64,000 bases of DNA from Limimaricola sp. G21655-S1 (GTDB taxonomy: Bacteria > Pseudomonadota > Alphaproteobacteria > Rhodobacterales > Rhodobacteraceae): assembly GCF_027213785.1 (NCBI RefSeq), contig NZ_JAPWGO010000004.1, positions 62,001 through 126,000 on the forward strand. Reading direction: 5' to 3'. The stretch's first letter is position 1. Every line of letters starts with the position of its first letter. The notes beneath the pieces are model-generated. The model did not search any database, had not been told where the DNA came from, and saw nothing but the letters and a program-made list of their open reading frames with translations. Positions 63,132-64,000 of this stretch are shown piece after piece. Both the position numbers and the translations under genes were made by a program.

Positions 63132-64000
63132 TCGATCTCGACCAGCAGGTCTTTCGCGTCGATCTGCGCGCCCGGTGTCACATGCACCGCCTTGATGGTG
63201 CCGTCGCGCTCGGCGTGCAGGCCGGTTTCCATCTTCATCGCCTCGATCGTCAGCAGCATGTCGCCCTGCTTGACCTTCTGTCCGGCCTGCGCGGCGACGG
63301 TCGAGACCACCCCCGGCATCGGTGCGCCGACATGGGCGGGGTTGCCGATCTCGGCCTTGGGGCGCTTCTGCGCCTTGGCCGCGACCTTGCGATTGGGCAC
63401 CCGCACCGTACGCGGCTGGCCGTTGAGTTCGAAGAACACCCGCACCTCGCCGTCGTCGCCGGTCTCGCCGACCGCCTGCAGACGGATCTCCAGCGTCTTG
63501 CCGGGATCTATCTCGGCCGAGATCTCCTCGCCCGGCTCCATGCCGTAGAAGAAGGTCCGGGTCGGCAGGGTGCGGACCGGACCGTATTGCTGGTGCCGGC
63601 GGGCATAGTCGGTGAAGACCTTGGGGTACATCAGGTAGGCGTTGAGATCCTCGTCGTCGATCTCGGTTTCGCCCGTGGCCTTGATCGCCTCGGCGCGCGC
63701 CGCTTCGAAATCCACGGGTTTCAGATGCTTGCCCGCCCGGTCCTTGAGCGGCTTTTCGCCCTTCAGCACCTTGGCCTGCAGCGCGGTGGGCCAGCCGCCC
63801 GGCGGTTGGCCGAGATTGCCCTTCATCATGTCGATGACGCTGTCGGGGAAGGACACGTCGACATTCGGGTCCTCGACCTGTTCACGGGTCAGCCCCTGGC
63901 TCACCATCATCAGCGCCATGTCGCCCACCACCTTGGAGGAGGGCGTGACCTTCACGATGTCGCCGAACATCATGTTCACCTCGGCATAGGTCTTGGCGAC
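63128..64000 (-). CDS. pyc: Biotin-dependent carboxylase C-terminal part (probably pyruvate carboxylase)
   Basis: The last 290 residues of a large enzyme cut by the right edge. The MMFGDIVKVTPSSKVVGDMALMMV segment is the end of the carboxyltransferase domain in pyruvate carboxylase. A tetramerisation/allosteric region follows, and the biotin carrier domain ends the chain (AHVGAPMPGVVSTV...LTIEAMKMETGLHA), with the biotinylated Lys in AMKM. Pyruvate carboxylase makes oxaloacetate from pyruvate. A decarboxylase or oxaloacetate-type relative cannot be fully excluded without the N-terminus. The four-base overlap with the VOC gene is unusual. Confidence 0.88.
   Translation of the reverse strand, partial: VAKTYAEVNMMFGDIVKVTPSSKVVGDMALMMVSQGLTREQVEDPNVDVSFPDSVIDMMKGNLGQPPGGWPTALQAKVLKGEKPLKDRAGKHLKPVDFEAARAEAIKATGETEIDDEDLNAYLMYPKVFTDYARRHQQYGPVRTLPTRTFFYGMEPGEEISAEIDPGKTLEIRLQAVGETGDDGEVRVFFELNGQPRTVRVPNRKVAAKAQKRPKAEIGNPAHVGAPMPGVVSTVAAQAGQKVKQGDMLLTIEAMKMETGLHAERDGTIKAVHVTPGAQIDAKDLLVEIE

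Overview
The window is a G+C-rich stretch of chromosome from an alphaproteobacterium, most likely a member of the Rhodobacterales (roseobacter/rhodobacter group). The assignment rests on gene content and order seen here: dnaG next to rpoD, nrdR-ribD, a hisB-hisH-DUF2147-hisA-hisF-hisE block, hflK-hflC-DUF2065-degP, a DUF3572-pleD pair, and a carnitine dehydrogenase fused to a thioesterase. No phage, insertion sequence, CRISPR array or rRNA operon is visible. Coding density is very high, with many 1-nt and 4-nt stop/start overlaps. The two edge genes are cut: metG on the left and a biotin-dependent carboxylase (probably pyc) on the right.

Layout. 1-6.8 kb: metG, an aldo/keto reductase, a lipoprotein, the carnitine dehydrogenase/thioesterase fusion, then a minus-strand run (NUDIX, DUF983, fasciclin, HAD phosphatase, DUF3572). 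6.9-11.5 kb: a PleD-like diguanylate cyclase and a zinc uptake locus in which znuA diverges from zur-znuC-znuB around one Zur-type operator. 11.5-20.3 kb: a CAP-domain protein, a sugar kinase-dtd pair, then a minus-strand six-gene operon (small membrane protein, XpaC, TelA, DUF2927 lipoprotein, SPFH protein, zinc-ribbon membrane protein) and rluB. 20.3-29.2 kb: tadA, dnaG, rpoD, rmuC, yjbQ, nrdR, ribD. 29.2-35.8 kb: an acidic EF-hand protein and three capsule genes (kpsS-like, wza/kpsD-like, kpsC-like) that separate ribD from ribE. 35.9-45.2 kb: sdaA-gst, rpiA-gor, hflKC-DUF2065-degP and a peptidoglycan-binding lipoprotein. 45.4-55.6 kb: a ferredoxin, cobS/cobT, a KefB-type antiporter, a 973-residue membrane protein with PilM/GspL-like and PilP/GspC-like ends, a SIMPL protein, DUF421 and a glycosyltransferase-like protein. 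55.7-64 kb: tRNA-Tyr, rlmB, the his genes with opposite-strand genes between them, two tRNA-Gly copies, a VOC protein and the carboxylase.

Most of the window is housekeeping: translation, replication initiation, primary sigma factor, histidine, riboflavin and cobalamin synthesis, and redox metabolism. The less explained parts are the TelA/XpaC/SPFH/zinc-ribbon operon, the 973-residue hybrid protein, a structured region after rlmB that looks like a small RNA, perfect palindromes upstream of rpoD and of the capsule export gene, and a dispersed palindromic element found twice. All calls come from reading the sequence; no database search was run.
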